64,000 nucleotides of DNA, taken from NCBI GenBank assembly GCA_023935145.1, contig CM043705.1, positions 53,733,584-53,797,583 of the forward strand. The letters are read 5' to 3'. The notes under the pieces were generated by a model. It saw only the letters and a list, made by a program, of their open reading frames with translations, had not been told where the DNA came from and searched no databases. The position numbers were made by a program, and so were the translations under genes. Each line of letters starts with the position of its first letter. The stretch's first letter is position 1. Below, piece after piece: positions 1-10,371 of the stretch. Origin of the DNA: Bretschneidera sinensis. Lineage: Eukaryota; Streptophyta; Magnoliopsida; Brassicales; Akaniaceae.

Positions 1-1343
1 AAATCCTAGCACGACACATATATGCAACAAATAAAAATAATACTAATAGAAATTCTTTTATATCATTATGATATTAACTTAAACACAATATACAACGTAA
101 AATGCATGAATATTTACAGATAAATTTTTATTTTATTTTCTCATTAGTCTGAGGATGTTGACACGCCCATGGCTTACAGAAAATGATTTCGTCTGAACCT
201 TAACTCACCAAACTATTTGTCCTACCTTCTACATGAAATCATTGTACAATGAGGGGTAAGCTTCACAAGCTCAGTGAATTAAATTTACTAGAAGTACTCA
301 ATCTATATAAATAGTCTTTCAATATTAAATCAATTATATTTCACATAACTTGATAATAGCATTCTATTATCACTACACATATCATAAGTCTCATTCTCTA
401 TCAATATTAAATCAAAGCTTGCCAAGATCCACTAAATTTCATCTTCTCATAATTCGTATCAAAACATCAACAATAGCTCATCAAGGATTTCACTTATCGC
501 TTTTATTATTAAATCAACTTATTATGCCAAAAATATTGTTTCTCACCTAATAATTTTCTACATGTCCAAAATTCATATCATACCTATCAATCAAATTTTT
601 GTCTAACACCAAAGTATAAGCTAATAATTTATTTAATATTATCACTAGATATTTCATTTTTATTTAGATTACTTAAAGTAAATCTAACTCACCACATAGC
701 ATTTAAAGCTACCTGTGGATCACCTCTTTCCCTTTCCCATTCCTCTAAAAAATTTCCCCCAGTTGCTGATCATCAACACCTGACATAATATTTATATTAA
801 ATTTCTAATTATTTCTTCAATTCTTCATAAACCACACCATTTGAAAATTTTCACTTTAAATTCTGGGAAATTTCATGAATGCTAAAAAAAATTCAAAAAT
901 AAATATTACGTTATTACCTATTGTTTTTATGATAGTTATTCGTGACTCTCTATAAAATTCTTCTGTAAGTCCTTCAAAATTTTGATTTTTCAATCTTTCT
1001 TTGGGTCCCCAAGTGTTTAAAGAAAATGAGTGATTTGAAAGAAACTAAACGAAATTTGGTAAGTATAAGTATCTATACCTATAGGTGTATATATTTAAAA
1101 ATTTGCTGCACAAAAAATTCTCGGTAGCCTCAAACTATTAACAACAGCCTTGCTGCCCAAAAAATGCTCCACGTTTTAAAACTTGTCAAACATGCATACT
1201 TCTTATTTCTTTTGGCAGCAGGTGTTGCCACGTTTTTTTTTTAGAAAACCATTTTTTTCTTTTCTTTTCTCCTTTTTCCAAACTGTATACGTCCAATTTT
1301 TTTTAAAAGAATTATTTTATTCAACACTAAATCCTTCGCCTCT
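1..1343. other. AT-rich intergenic DNA, no gene recognised
   Basis: I find no convincing coding region on either strand. The only open stretch (about 66 codons near 350-550) is low-complexity and has no recognisable motif. The short GC-richer stretch around 160-290, including a small inverted repeat (aagcttcacaagctt-like) near 256-275, resembles leader or LTR sequence of decayed plant retroelements, but I cannot assign it. Confidence 0.5.
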
Positions 1344-1949
1344 GCAATCAATAGTTTGATGTATGCTATGGTTTGCACGTGACCAAACATTGCTCATGCT
1401 GTTGGTGTGGTTAGAAGGTTTTTGTCTAATATAGGTAAAAGTCAATGGGAAACGGTGAAGTGGATCTTGAGATATCTCAAAGCTACATCCAAGTTGTGTT
1501 TGAGTTTTGGTAGTTCAGAACCAATTCTTTAGGGTTATACAGATTCAAATATGGCAGGTGATCTTAACGCTAGAAAGTCTACATCGAGGTTTTTGTTCAT
1601 TTTCGCAGGGGGAACTATCTCATGGCAGTCAATACTACAAAAGTGTGTTGCCTTATCAACTACTGAGGCTGAGTTCATTGCAGTGAATGAAGCAGGGAAA
1701 GAGATGCTTTGGATGATGAGGTTTCTTCAAGAATTGGGTTTGAAGAAACCAAAGTATATGTTTTTTTTTTGTGACAATCAGAGTGCCATGGATCTAAGCA
1801 AAAATACCATGTGTCATTCACATACGAAACATAATGAGGTGAGATACTGTTGGATTCGTGAGATGAAATAAAAACAGTTGATGAAGTTGGAAAATATCCC
1901 TCAAATGAAAATGTTGCTGACATGATGACAAATGTTGTTCCCAGATAAA
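1344..1949 (+). pseudogene. Ty1/copia pol 3' remnant (end of RT to RNase H)
   Basis: Translation in one frame gives the end of a copia reverse transcriptase (SLMYAMVCT, then NIAHAVGVV and WILRYLKAT) followed by RNase H. The RNase H part shows the Lys-Ser-Thr block (NARKSTSRF), the VALSTTEAEFIA motif, CDNQSAMDLSKN and HTKHNEVRY. The usual pol ending (NVADMMTNVVPR) runs to about 1949. In-frame stops interrupt it near 1380, at about 1530, at 1869 and at the very end. Gag, protease, integrase and most of RT are missing upstream, so this is a 5'-truncated dead element. The family assignment is secure; its exact lineage (Tork-like) is inferred from motif style and LTR features. Confidence 0.9.
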
Positions 1950-2035
1950 AACTTGAGTTTTGCTCGGCAATAGCCAAGATGGACTCCAAGTGAGTCGCAT
2001 GGTAGTTCTCTCTCTCATAGGCTGGAGGGGGAGAT

Positions 2036-2758
2036 TGTTGGGCTTGTGGGGTCCAGTTCATAAGCAAGTTAAAATTAGAAATAAAATAAAGTTAAAAGTA
2101 TTGGCTGGTGTAGTCCATATAGGACACAAAATCCTATGCCTATTAAAAGAGAATATTTTCCAATCAATGGCTATGTAAAAAGACTTGATTTCCTTCTTTT
2201 TTTTCTATGGTGAGTTATTGAGATCAAAGAAAAATAGAGTTCTGCCGTGAGGTACAGAGAGTGAGTTTTCTTTCTATTTACCGGGAGAGTAAAAATAATA
2301 AAAGGTACAACAGTTTGAGATTTTCCCTAGGATATTATTCAGGTTGTTTGGTTAAAGAGAATTAATCTACTCGGAGTTTGCAGTTTCTATCACGGTTTTG
2401 ATTTTGGTGAAGTCAGGGCTGCCCAGATTTCAGCGATTGATAGTAAAACAATGATTTTTCTCTAAAGAGGTAATTTTGTAATATTACTGAATTATTGTGA
2501 GTCTCAAGTTTGGGGATAAACTTGGGACATAAACTTTGTAATTTTCATTTACATAGTGGAGTTATTTTTGCCCCGTGGTTTTTTCCCTCTACACTGGAGG
2601 GTTTTCCACGTAAATTCTTGTGTTCTTAGTTTATTGCTTTATTTGGTGCTTGTTGTTTTATTTTCGCACTCGGCTTGGAGATTATTATATTTAATCTTTA
2701 ATCTTTGGTTGAATTGTGGTACTTGATTAATTGTTGACAGTGAGTAATTTTCCCAACA
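2036..2758 (+). repeat. 3' LTR of the truncated copia element
   Basis: The sequence begins TGTTGGG and ends CCCAACA, a perfect 7-bp terminal inverted repeat typical of LTR ends. It is immediately preceded by a purine-rich tract (2021-2035, gctggagggggagat), the expected polypurine tract. Length is 723 bp. With the 5' half of the element gone there is no second LTR or target duplication to compare. Its style resembles the LTR of element 4 (60410-61016), including the segment near 2570-2620, so the two are probably related families. Confidence 0.85.
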
Positions 2759-4351
2759 CCACATGCCATAGAATTTCAACTCCAATTTCTGTGTAGCAAA
2801 AAATAGTGAAAAATCACCCGATCTTATGTACATGGCAGTCTGTGATGGCAGATATGCACCTGGAAAAATATGGAAGGATGGATATGAAAAAAAAAAAAGG
2901 AAGAGGAAAAGGAAACGGGGAAGAAAAAGGAAATTGCATCTTCAAGTGGTGTGCATCTTTTAACTAGTGTAATTTTTTTTGGTTTTTATGGTAATAATTA
3001 TTAAATTTAATTATTTCCTTCCATCCAATGAATGATGGACACATGTCCAATATGAGCTGATGTGTCAAGTTTGTGGGTCCATCCTTAACGACATTAGTTT
3101 GGTTTGACTAGCTGCGCGCAGAACCACAAGATAATCAAAATTAACTTTTGAAAACTCTTATATTTAAGTTTAAAAATGTCAAATCACATGGTACTTTTGT
3201 TTATTTTTTCAAAAAAAAAACACTTTGATCCCATCAATTGGTTTTAAATTATTAAATAAAAAAATGGGCTTCTTCAAGACTCCGAGCTCTGAAACTATAT
3301 TAAAAAATAATTTAGTTACTAATTATCCCAAAATTTTAAATTGATAGAAAATGACACAATTAATTCTTTATACTTTAACATATATAGGTAATTTCTTAAT
3401 TTACTGATTTGGAACCAATTGATAACTCGCGTTCAGACTGACGTGATATGTTGAGTAAGAAATTTTTCATAAAAAGTAAAAATAATAATAATATTCTAAG
3501 AGTCTTTTTCGTTCAACGTACATACTTAGATTGAAATTATGTGCGATTAAACTAAGTTAATCACATCTTAGTCTTAATTAGTCTTATGTTAAATTGGCAA
3601 TTGGGGTGACCAGATTAAGTTAATCCCACCTAACCCTTAAATTCCACCAAATTTGTTCCACTTTCGCGTAAGTACATATTTAATGAGATTATTTTTCTTT
3701 TACGACAATTATATTCTCTCAACTTTCTATTATTATCATTGTTGTTGTTAATTATATCATTAAATAAAAATAATTATTATTAGTACTATTCTTACAAGTA
3801 ATTATTCTTATTTTATTATTTTTATTAATAATAATAATAATTGTTAAGAATTATCACTATTGTAATTATTTATTTATTTATTATTGTTGTAGATATGCTT
3901 GGATAGATCTGAACCATTGATCTTGGCATGTTTGAATTGGATCTTGATCAATAGTCTAGATTCGTCAAGGTTTGTAGATCTGATCAATAACGTTTGTGAT
4001 TTTTGGTTATAGTTCAACGATCAAGATGTAATATAAAAACTTAATTGAACGGTTAAGATTAAAAGGTAATTTGGGTGAGATAAACTTAATCAATCTTTAA
4101 TAACAACAAAAGATATATGTATTATCAATTTAGTCCATCTTTAATCTTGTTCCATTTCAATTTTACTTTAACTCTGTATAAATCAAGTCTGCAAAGCAAA
4201 CGAGCCCTAATATTACTCTTATAAGCAAGACAGGACAAACCCTTAAAACGTATCCAAAGTTCCAAACATTCTTTTCCTTTTTCTCTTTTTTTTTTTGTTA
4301 GGGTTTATGTCCAAACCATTTCTTCATTTGTTAGCAACATAGACATATATA
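2759..4351. other. AT-rich intergenic DNA
   Basis: No reading frame or RNA gene is recognisable. It contains low-complexity TAA/ATT-rich stretches (about 3720-3890) and a block around 3895-4110 (repeated gatctga / gatcaa words) that looks like eroded MITE sequence without clear ends. Confidence 0.4.
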
Positions 4352-4809
4352 GCTGGACTTAGGGGTAAGTATGGAACCCAGTTGATTCATGGACCCGACC
4401 CAAACCGATACAATGGGTTAGGTTGGGTTGGGTCTGGTCTTTTTTAATCACTTACCTTTTTTATGCTTGTTTCCATAACAATATCCAAGATGTTAATAAA
4501 AGTATTGAATATTAGTTTATATAAAGCTGATGCACACAACTTTTACTTGAAATATGTATGGATTTGGTTTTGGATTTAGTATAATATTTTATTATTATGT
4601 AATATGTATGATTTAAATTTTTAGTAGAAAAAATATATCAACCTGATGACCCAAACCGACCCAAATCGATTAGAATGGATTGGGTTGAGTTGAGGTTGGA
4701 TGAGTTCATGGGTTGAATTAGGTTGAGATTTTTTCAACCCGATATGAATAGATTTGATTGAATTTTTATGCTAAACTAACGTAAATCCATGCCCATCCCT
4801 AACTAGACT
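4352..4809. mobile_element. hAT-like MITE with 8-bp target duplication
   Basis: The element proper is 4360-4801 (442 bp). The left end reads TAGGGGTAAGTATGG and the right end, reverse-complemented, TAGGGATGGGCATGG, an imperfect terminal inverted repeat of the form seen in many plant hAT MITEs. The flanking 8-mers gctggact (4352-4359) and actagact (4802-4809) match at 6 of 8 positions and fit an aged 8-bp hAT target duplication. The interior near both ends is made of short words such as acccaaacc and gggttgggt in opposite orientations, typical subterminal repeats. No transposase is encoded. Confidence 0.65.
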
Positions 4810-4814
4810 AGCTA

Positions 4815-5900
4815 AAAAGAGAGCATAGTACTTGAGTTTCATTGTTTACCGTACTACTTTTAATAAATAGTTCAGAAAGGATGCTTCTCAACCACAGAAG
4901 AGTTGATGCAGTACAGAGATACATGTGACTAGTAACTGCAGTTGAGGCCTTCAATAATTTCACTCGGATTCCTAACTTAAGGAAACAGATATTTCTAACC
5001 ATGACTCTTTCGCTATATAAAGAGGGATTTTATGATCTTTAAAATATTCAATTTTTTTTTTTTAAAGACAATAACTTCAGTATCGAAGAATATCTCAGGA
5101 AAGAGGAAAGGGTTTGTCGAGGTTAATTGTTTGGGAGCTCATCTGTGCTCAACAATATGAATTATCTTTGTTTACATCACTGACTCGTGCCACTGACTCG
5201 TGAAGCATGAAATTTCATGTGTCATGAAGCAATAATTGTGAGAACAATTATTGTTTATTTCTTGCACCTATTATAATCATTATTAATTTTTTTATTTAAG
5301 TTACTTTTCTTTTAAAAAAATGATTCAAATTAATTAAGTTTTCGAAGCTTGTTTTTCACTTCTTTTACTTCTTCATCAATGGTCCAACATGCAAAAAAAA
5401 GTGTTTAGGTTTACTAATATTTTGGCCGCATTTTGTTAAACTTCTTGAATTTTGTAGTAAATTGCCACGTTGGGGATGATATTTCAAATTTGATAATTTT
5501 TCCTAAAGAAATTAGCTTGTGTTATCAAAATATTAGTAAATATGACATTTTTTTTAAATGCATTGATTTAAGATAATACACCTAAGAAAAGATTTTCTAT
5601 CAAAAATCATACTTATTTTTTCTTTATTTAATCTTTTACTAATAAGAGATTAATATATATCCCTGCATAATTAACCTTGTGATCAAGCAGTGACTCACAA
5701 TATCAATTAAAAAAGATTTTTTTTTTTTTCAAAAAGGTTCTCAAGTGATTTTTTTGAGTAACTAATTAAAGCTAACTAACATCAAAAATATTTTTTTGGG
5801 TTATCTAAACTTAATAAAACTTTATTGCTAGCTAATTTAAACTTAAGTACTCTTTTTCAATAGTCAATACACTAGATCATGCAATGAAAATAACCCAAGC
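4815..5900 (+). repeat. Decayed duplicated segment, copy A
   Basis: Several blocks here recur in the same order and orientation at 41010-41830: the tttac(c/t)gtactact block near 4847, gcagtacag-like sequence near 4909, gaagcaataatt near 5224, attattaattt near 5280, attaattaagttttcgaag near 5330, and a block reading gctagctaa(t)tt(t)aactta near 5827 followed by gatgcaatg-like sequence. The spacing is conserved, but many indels separate the copies. I see no coding capacity. It may be an old segmental duplication or two copies of an unrecognised element. Confidence 0.55.
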
Positions 5901-6052
5901 GATGAATTATATATGGTAGCGGTGGATTCAACATTTTTTTTAACGGGAACAGACAAAATATATACATTTATATTATATAAATAAACTGTAAATATACAAC
6001 AATTAAGGGTGGTTAAATTTAAAAACCTAGGCAGGCTTGTTTTGAGATTTTA

Positions 6053-6090
6053 AAAATAATTTTTAATTTTTAAAAATTAAAAATTATTTT
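6053..6090. repeat. Perfect 38-bp AT palindrome
   Basis: The stretch is a perfect inverted repeat of two 19-bp arms without spacer, composed only of A and T. It lies in an A/T-rich tract (6030-6220) made of short inverted words, just upstream of the CT-rich leader. It could extrude as a hairpin, or be the core of a decayed MITE. Confidence 0.7.
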
Positions 6091-6575
6091 CAAAATTAAA
6101 AACTATTTTTGATAACTCATTTTCAGACATAATTTTTTTAAACATTTTAAAAAAAATTTCTTTTCAAATATTATTTTCTAAAAACTCAATTTTAATGTTT
6201 TCAAAATTAATTTTAAAAAAGCACCCACAGATTTCCTTTTCTCTTCTCACTCACGACACGCTTTTTCTTATTCTCCAAAACCGTTCCTATCCATCTTCCA
6301 TCTCTCTCTCTCTCTCTCTGCAACTCATTCGTCCTTCTCTCTCCCTATTTACTTTCTTTTTCTTTGTTTCTCTATGCTTTCTCTTTCTCTTTCTCTTCTC
6401 TGATAGACATCGCGACTTCCTCTCGTTCTTCCCTCTCTCTGCGCAGCTCCTTCTACCCCCTCTCTGCCACTCATTTTTCATCTCTTTCCCTCCTATTTCC
6501 TTTCCCTCTCTCTACAACTGGGTCTTTCTCTTAGATCCAACCCGAAATCCCCAAATCACCCTAGTAAAAAGTGTT

Positions 6576-6806
6576 CTGAAACCCAAAAGCTGATTGCTCA
6601 ACCGCCACCATCACGACTTTTCTGGAAAGTTTCTGCCAATCGGGTCTCTCTCTTAAACTGGCCACGTACTGCAACTGTATCTCTGCTGAAACCCAGAAGT
6701 TGATTGCTCACCCGCCACCATCACTCCGCCAGGAACGAGTTTTCTGGTAAGTTTCTGCCAATCGGGTCTCTCTCAATCTCGCCATGTACTGCAATTGTAT
6801 CTCTGC
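6576..6806 (+). repeat. Tandem duplication inside the leader
   Basis: Two direct copies abut: 6576-6685 (110 bp) and 6686-6806 (121 bp, with about 11 extra bases in the middle). They share blocks such as gattgctca, ccgccaccatcac and tttctgccaatcgggtctct. Only the second copy has the splice-donor sequence ctggtaag; the first has ctggaaag at the same place, so the duplication either created or destroyed a donor. Confidence 0.8.
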
Positions 6807-6899
6807 TTTCTTTTTTTTTTTACAACACGGCTCCACCCCTTATTTTTTATAATAAAAAAAATTAATTTCTTGCATCAACCCAAATCATAATTTGTATCT

Positions 6900-7005
6900 A
6901 GATCTCTTTTTTGCTGGCCAGTTCCCGAGTTAAAAGTTTAAATTTATAATCTTTATGGTAGAAAAGATAGTAAATGTTCCACTCAGCTAAGCTTGATGGC
7001 AATGG
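6900..7005 (-). repeat. Possible tRNA-derived SINE remnant
   Basis: Read on the minus strand, TAGCTGAGTGG (around 6984-6994) matches a Pol III A box exactly. About 60 bases further on, actcgggaac is a weak B-box-like sequence. No tail or target duplication is visible. It would sit inside the leader intron. Chance A-box matches are common, so confidence is low. Confidence 0.25.
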
Positions 7006-7255
7006 TTGAGTAATTAATGCTATCATTTTCTTATTATTGACCATATTTTAGAATCGAAAATATAGCTGGAAAAGTCATGTTCTTTTATTTAATTTCCTCA
7101 ATTCTTCCCTTTACTGAGTACCCAAATCAAGGGTATTATTAGTCATTACTCTTACTCATGGTTTTCTTGTTTTGATTTTGCAGGTTTTTGAACTTCTTAG
7201 TCAAGCACTTTGATTAAAGTGACTGAATGGTACTCTTTTAGTTGTTTATGATGAT

Positions 7256-8220
7256 TGTGGATCCGTATTTGATTTTAATAATGAAAAAACATCACTTATA
7301 TTACACTAATAATTTTATTTAAGTGTTTAAGAGGTAAAAGAATTCAGTACAGAAACAAGATGCAAGAATTCAACACGTTCAGATACCAAAAAGAGACAGA
7401 AGATCTAGAATAGGCACTAAAGTAATTGAATTACATTGTAAATATTTAAAATTCAATTATTTAGCGTGATTTATGACTTAATTTACAAAAGGCTTTGACA
7501 AGACTAAAATACAAAAATGTTTTTAAGTCAAAAAACTGTTTTGAAACATAAAAACTGGGTTTAAAGACAACCCAGTCGATTGGGTCTCTGTACCATTCGA
7601 CTGGGAAAAAGGATAGTAAGTTCCCAGTCGACTGGTAATGGGACCCAGTTGACTGGTAACTTAACCTAGTCGACTGGTCTTATGACCCAGTCGACTGGTA
7701 CTTTTCTTAAGCCTAAAAGTGAACATTTTCACTTTACCCAATCGACTGGTACAAGGACTCAATCGACTAGTAATTCGAAAATATGACCGTTTGAGATGCG
7801 GGACTTAACAATTTAATGCCCCTAACCTACCAAATCAGTGTCAAACGACCATATAAGTTCAAGGCTATAAAAACCCACTTCAATAAGCATTAAACAAGGA
7901 AGATATCACATTCAATTCATCAATATAGCTCATTAATTCTCAAAAGCTTGAAAAATTCATTGTAAGTCATTCCTCAAGCGTGTTCTTGAAAGAGAAATAT
8001 TCTTCATTTTTAAAAGCATTCATTGTTATCTTTTTATCATTTACTTTACAGTTAATATCATTTGTTGTAAAGAGAAAAAGTTGGTGTAACTCTTAGAGTG
8101 TTTAGGATTAAACACTTCGTTGTAACTTCTATGAGGAAGAGATGGTTCGTAAGGTTTGTGCAACACCCGTGAAGTTGCTCGACTAACGTTTAGTGGATTA
8201 CTTCAAGGAAGTTCCTTGAG
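7256..8220 (+). repeat. 5' LTR of copia element 1, 3' end deleted
   Basis: The start TGTGGATCCGTATTTG aligns with the LTR start TGTTGACCTGTATTTG of element 2. The LTR runs with high similarity to its 3' partner until tccttgag (8213-8220). There it jumps directly into the leader just before the gag ATG. About 210 bp of LTR end, the primer-binding site and the first part of the leader are missing. The segment 7570-7770 carries about eight spaced copies of a palindromic motif built on AGTCGACT. Confidence 0.88.
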
Positions 8221-8228
8221 TTGATCCA

Positions 8229-10371
8229 ATGGCATCTAATAGCTATACCAAAGGGCATTCCTATACTAGGCATCCTTTGTTCAATGACTCTAACTATAAC
8301 TACCAGAAAAATAGAATGAAAATCTTTGTCGAATGGCAAGATTACAATCTATGGAGAGTCATTGAAGAAGGACCAAGAATTCCTACAGAAGAAATAATTA
8401 TTGGAGAGATCAATCATACAATGTCTAAACTTAAAATAGAGTTTAATGAAGAGGATTGTAGAATGATGTCTCTGAATAGTAAAGCAACTAATGTTGCATT
8501 GCGCTCTAGATATCGCTAAATACAAAAAAAAAAAAATTATGTATGTATTTCAATTAAAGAAATTTGGAATAAATTACAAGTTACATATGAAGGCACTAGC
8601 GACGTGAAAAAATCAAAAATTTATATGCTAGTGTCCGAGTATGAATCTTTCAAAATGTCTCCCAATGAAACTATTTCTCAAATGTACTTATGTTTTACTA
8701 CCATTGTTAACAGATTAAAGCTTCTTGGTAAGAACATTAAGGAATTTGAACTAAAGAGGAAGATCTTAAGGTCTTTGCCATCCATTTGGAAAGCAAAAAA
8801 GATGGTCATAACGGAGGCCAAAGATCTCGACAAACTCGATATTGAAGCACTTCTCGGATCACTATTAACATACAAGATGGAAGAAATGAATCCCATTGTC
8901 AATGATGATGAGAAGAAGAAAAAGTTGATTGCTCTCAAAGCCTCTATAAGCAACAAAGAAGAAGAAAATGAAGAAGAGAATGAGAGCAGCGAAGAAAATG
9001 GTGAGATGGCAATAATCACCAAAAGGTTTCACAAGTTCTTCAAAAAGAGCAAGAAACCTTACACAAGATTTCATTCCAAAAACGGAACCTCTTGTGTTTT
9101 TCGATTGCAATAAGCCCGGTCACATCATGGCCGATTGCCTAATAATGAGCAAACCATATAAGAGTTTCAAAAAGAAAGCCATGATTGCAACCACATGGAG
9201 TGATGACAAAGAATAAGAAACTTCGGACAATGAAGTTGGATACAAAGAGATTGCCAACCTATGCTTGATGGCAATCGACGATGAAAATGAGGTATCAATT
9301 TCTTCCCCTTCTAATAATAACAATATTGTTAGTAGTAGTGAAGAATTAATTGAAGTAATAAATGAGATACATGAAGAATTAAAGAAATTTGATTCTAGAA
9401 AAATGTCACCCTCAAGAAAAAAGTCTAATCTCTTTCTAAAGAGATGGAAGGCTTAAAAGAGGAAAAAAGAAAAATTATCTGCCATGCTTTATAACTTATC
9501 ACAAAATTTTCTAAAAAATGAAAATAATATTTTGAAGAAGAAAATAATGGAATTTAATAGCACTATATCTAGACTTATGCTTGGAAAAGAAAAGCTAGAT
9601 AAAGTGCTATCCTGCCAAGGGTTAAGTAGAGAAAATTTTGGCTTAGGTTATTCTCCATTAGGCAAGCAAAAGTCAAAAGAGACTTTGTTCATGAAAGCAA
9701 CATGTATGAATGAAACCTCCACCTCCAAGGTCACTAGCAAGATTAAAAGCACTCCTTCAATATATGCTAGTAGGTCTAAGAATGTAAATTTAAATCCTAA
9801 TGCATATAATAGAGATAAACATCCTAGAAATACACATGCATATATGTATGCTTACTCAAGAAATGCAAATGCTAGGAATAATCATTCAAGGAATGCACAT
9901 ACTAGAAATTCACATCCTAGGAATTACCATCATATATATCCTAGAGATAATATGTATGTTCATAATTTACATACTACAAGTGCACATTCTAGAAATTATC
10001 ATCATATATTTCCTAGAGATAACATGCGTGTTCATAACTTTCATAATAAAAACATGTGTTCTAGGAATGCTTATCCAAGGAACTATAGACATGCATATTT
10101 AAGAAATCCTAGAAACTTCAATAACTATTATCCTATGATCATGCGTCATCAACATGTCTATAATTTTAGAGCACCTTATAATATTAAGAAAGTATGGGTC
10201 CCTAAAGGAACTGTATTTTCTAAAATTAACCCCAAAGGACCTAAGAAATTTTGGGTACCTAAAAATGAAATTGTATATCTTTTTGCAATGTATAAATGTC
10301 TCCAAACTAAGGAAAAATGTAACTATTTGTACCTTGATAGTGGATGCTCAAAGCACATGACCGATGATTAA
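8229..10371 (+). pseudogene. Copia gag of element 1 (capsid, zinc knuckle, Asn/His-rich tail)
   Basis: The ATG at 8229 starts a typical copia gag (MASNSYTKGHSYTRH, then NYQKNRMKIFVEW). Frame breaks occur near 8517, 9110, 9214 and 9453. The middle part contains the SKIYMLVSEYE and FKMSPNETISQMY helices of the retrotransposon gag domain, followed by a Glu/Lys-rich stretch. A degraded zinc knuckle (DCNKPGHIMADC, first Cys missing) lies near 9110-9145. The last third (9780-10290) is unusual: a low-complexity Arg-Asn-His-Tyr-rich region with repeated xxRN units (HPRN, HSRN, HTRN). It continues into the protease motif LDSGCSKHM at 10330-10360, then a stop. The gene is dead but easily recognised. 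Confidence 0.9.

Larger units (their letters stand above)
6240..7255 (+). other. CT-rich leader with an apparent 5'-UTR intron (host gene fragment)
   Basis: 6240-6560 is strongly CT-rich with a (TC)n run at 6301-6319, like plant 5' untranslated leaders. A consensus donor (ctg|gtaagtt, GT at 6747-6748) and an acceptor (ttttgcag|gttttt, AG at 7182-7183) bound a 437-bp AT-rich intron. A second exon would follow at 7184, possibly ending at a GT at 7230-7231. The leader is cut at 7255 by copia element 1. If both large insertions are removed, it lies only a few hundred bases upstream of the MCTP-like frame at 35.86 kb. Plant MCTP genes often have an intron in the 5' leader and a single coding exon, so I infer that this is the 5' end of that gene copy. 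No promoter is assigned, and the open frame across the CT-rich tract is a composition artefact. Confidence 0.45.

Noticed and set aside
350..550. 66-codon open frame near the start
   Set aside because: AT-rich low-complexity product without motif or neighbours to support it.
6195..6593. 132-codon open frame in the CT-rich leader
   Set aside because: Ser/Leu/Phe-rich product is explained by the TC-rich composition; splice signals and leader-like sequence fit a 5' UTR better.
7570..7770. CRISPR-like reading of the AGTCGACT clusters
   Set aside because: Motif is only 12-14 bp, spacing irregular, copies diverged, and it is part of copia LTRs and spacer.
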